Assembly (NCBI RefSeq): GCF_020991275.1
Contig: NZ_JAJLQY010000018.1
Coordinates: 1 to 64,000 of the forward strand
Direction of reading: 5' to 3'
DNA length: 64,000 bases
Origin: Actinocorallia sp. API 0066
GTDB taxonomy: Bacteria; Actinomycetota; Actinomycetes; Streptosporangiales; Streptosporangiaceae
Position numbers and translations under genes: made by a program. The notes below the pieces were generated by a model. That model searched no databases. It was not told the DNA's origin and saw only the letters and a list, made by a program, of their open reading frames with translations. Of this stretch, positions 62,744-64,000 are shown piece after piece; the stretch's first letter is position 1, and each line of letters starts with the position of its first letter.

Positions 62744-64000
62744 TCAGTTTTTCAGTGCGTCGAGCAGTTGCGCCAGCCCTTCGGCGCGATCACGCAGATG
62801 CAGGCGGAGCGCGGGGCGGCCGCGCGAGCGCAGCGCCCGCAGGTCGCCGATGGCCTGGGCGAGCTGCAGTGTCCGGAACGTGTACGGCCGGCCCGGCACC
62901 GGCACGTCCACCGGCGCCGCCCCGGTGATCTGGAGGAAGACGCCGTCCTGCGGACCGCCCTTGTGGTACTGGCCGGTCGAGTGCAGGAAGCGCGGCCCCC
63001 ACCCGAAGGTGACGGGCGCTGGCGCGTGCCGCAGCCGCTCCGAGCGGAGCGTCAGCAGCGGGCGCAGCGCCGCCGCCTCGGCGTCCTGGCCGGTGCGGTC
63101 CAGGTACGCCATGACGGCCAGGTAGCCGCGCGTCGAGACCGCCCCGACCAGGGAGTCCAGCACCTCGGCGAGGCCCGCCCCGGCGAACGCGCCGCCGGAG
63201 TAGACCTCGACGGCGCCGTCCACGACGTCGGGCGCGCCCTCGTCGAGCGCGGCCTCGCCCTCGGTCTCGAACGCCTTCAGCACCTCGCCGGTGCGGTCCT
63301 TGGACTCCTGGACGTTGGGCTGGTCGAACGGGTTGATGCCGATGACCCGTCCGGCGATCGCCGTCGCGTACTCCCACAGCAGGAACTGCGCGCCCAGCGG
63401 CCCCTTGACGGCCAGCGCGGCCGCCTCGTAGTCACCGAGGACGACGCCGCGCACGTCCGGCGCCGGGACGAAGCCGGGCGCGTCCACGCCCTCCACGACG
63501 ACGGGCAGCAGGCCCTTGCCGTCCTTGCCGGTGGACTCGGCGATGAGCTGCTCCGCCCAGTCGCCGAAGCCGCTGATGCCCGAGCCGTTGTCAGCGATGA
63601 GCAGCTTGTCGCGGCCCGACACGGCGGCCGCGCCGAGCGCGGCGCCGAGCGTCAGCGCCGGGTTGTCCAGCGGCTGGCGCAGCGTCGGGGCGAGCGCGGC
63701 GGCCTCGTCCAGCAGGGCGCCGATGTCGGCCCCGGCCAGCGCGGACGGCACCAGGCCGAACGCCGTCAGCGCGCTGTAGCGCCCGCCGACGTCCGGGTCG
63801 GCCAGGACGACGTGGTAGCCGGCCTGCCGCGCGGCGTTCTCCAGCGGCGAGCCCGGGTCGGTGATCACCACAAAGCGGCGGCGCAGCGCGTCGCCGGTGA
63901 CACCCGCGTCCTGGAACGCCTGCTCGAAGATCCTGCGGTGGCTGTCGGTCTCGATCGTGCCGCCGCTCTTGGACGCCACGACGACGACGGTCCGCTCGAT
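62744..64000 (-). CDS. pgi: Glucose-6-phosphate isomerase, partial (5' end beyond window)
   Basis: The reading frame is open to the window edge, so the N-terminus is missing; 418 residues are visible. SIS-domain motifs are present: VASKSGGTIETDSHRRIFEQ, VIGINPFDQPNVQESK and RFLHSTGQYHKGGPQDGVF. This form resembles the PGI of actinobacterial pentose phosphate clusters, sometimes fused to transaldolase; whether that is so here cannot be seen. It lies 138 bases upstream of zwf on the same strand. Confidence 0.9.
   Translation of the reverse strand: MERTVVVVASKSGGTIETDSHRRIFEQAFQDAGVTGDALRRRFVVITDPGSPLENAARQAGYHVVLADPDVGGRYSALTAFGLVPSALAGADIGALLDEAAALAPTLRQPLDNPALTLGAALGAAAVSGRDKLLIADNGSGISGFGDWAEQLIAESTGKDGKGLLPVVVEGVDAPGFVPAPDVRGVVLGDYEAAALAVKGPLGAQFLLWEYATAIAGRVIGINPFDQPNVQESKDRTGEVLKAFETEGEAALDEGAPDVVDGAVEVYSGGAFAGAGLAEVLDSLVGAVSTRGYLAVMAYLDRTGQDAEAAALRPLLTLRSERLRHAPAPVTFGWGPRFLHSTGQYHKGGPQDGVFLQITGAAPVDVPVPGRPYTFRTLQLAQAIGDLRALRSRGRPALRLHLRDRAEGLAQLLDALKN

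Overview
The window is very G+C-rich DNA from an actinomycete. Markers for this are WhiA, RbpA, OpcA, a mycothiol-dependent-type enzyme, an SPW-repeat membrane protein, a relative of the conservon GTPase CvnD, many GTG starts and many apparently leaderless promoters. Gene order 6.8-14.6 kb matches the Mycobacterium tuberculosis block Rv1691-Rv1698 (TPR protein, HAD phosphatase, small protein, tlyA, nadK, recN, steA, steB/mctB). My best guess is a Streptosporangiales/Thermomonosporaceae-type organism (Actinomadura-like). The species cannot be read from this sequence. It looks chromosomal; I see no phage, IS element, CRISPR array, rRNA or tRNA.

Layout. 0-8 kb: a giant RDDRPQG-repeat/TPR/acidic-tail protein, a Tat-exported PhoX-like protein, an MBL hydrolase, a DUF1015 protein, a small TPR protein and a HAD phosphatase. 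8.2-18.6 kb: an SCP2 protein, then a tightly coupled run (small protein-tlyA-nadK-recN-steA-steB-MraY-like-murJ) with GTGA or ATGA overlaps, followed by a glycosyltransferase. It joins ribosome methylation, NADP synthesis and DNA repair to septum and lipid II functions. 18.7-25.5 kb: a fused acyl-CoA dehydrogenase (FadE34 type), a lipoprotein-MoxR-VWA operon, a CvnD-like pseudo-GTPase, and an SPW protein plus TetR regulator behind a perfect 22-bp palindrome.

25.5-29.8 kb is the most interesting part. A clear guanidine-I (ykkC) riboswitch leads into a ureohydrolase with all arginase-type metal ligands and an unusual GTGWPEPGG motif, then a complete SBP-permease-ATPase ABC transporter, and ends in a long hairpin. 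I read it as a guanidine-sensing operon that imports guanidine and hydrolyses it. 29.8-35 kb: repeated hairpins, a secreted protein with a perfect Crp-type site, a kinase-like ATPase, an MBL hydrolase, an MDMPI-type enzyme, Ogt and an M28 peptidase. 35-45 kb: uvrA with an SOS-like box, a CPA1 antiporter, a Rieske protein, then uvrC-rapZ-yvcK-whiA.

45-49.5 kb: gap-pgk-tpiA-secG-rbpA, with two DasR-like operators before gap. 49.5-59.3 kb: a mixed set of enzymes (VOC, flavoprotein, cysteine hydrolase, GlxA regulator, MaoC, dienelactone hydrolase, DUF6295, phosphatase, amine-oxidase-like flavoprotein, GNAT, methyltransferase). 59.3-64 kb: pgi(partial)-zwf-opcA-pgl on the minus strand, the oxidative pentose phosphate entry. 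Function assignments rest on motifs I could read; no database search was run.
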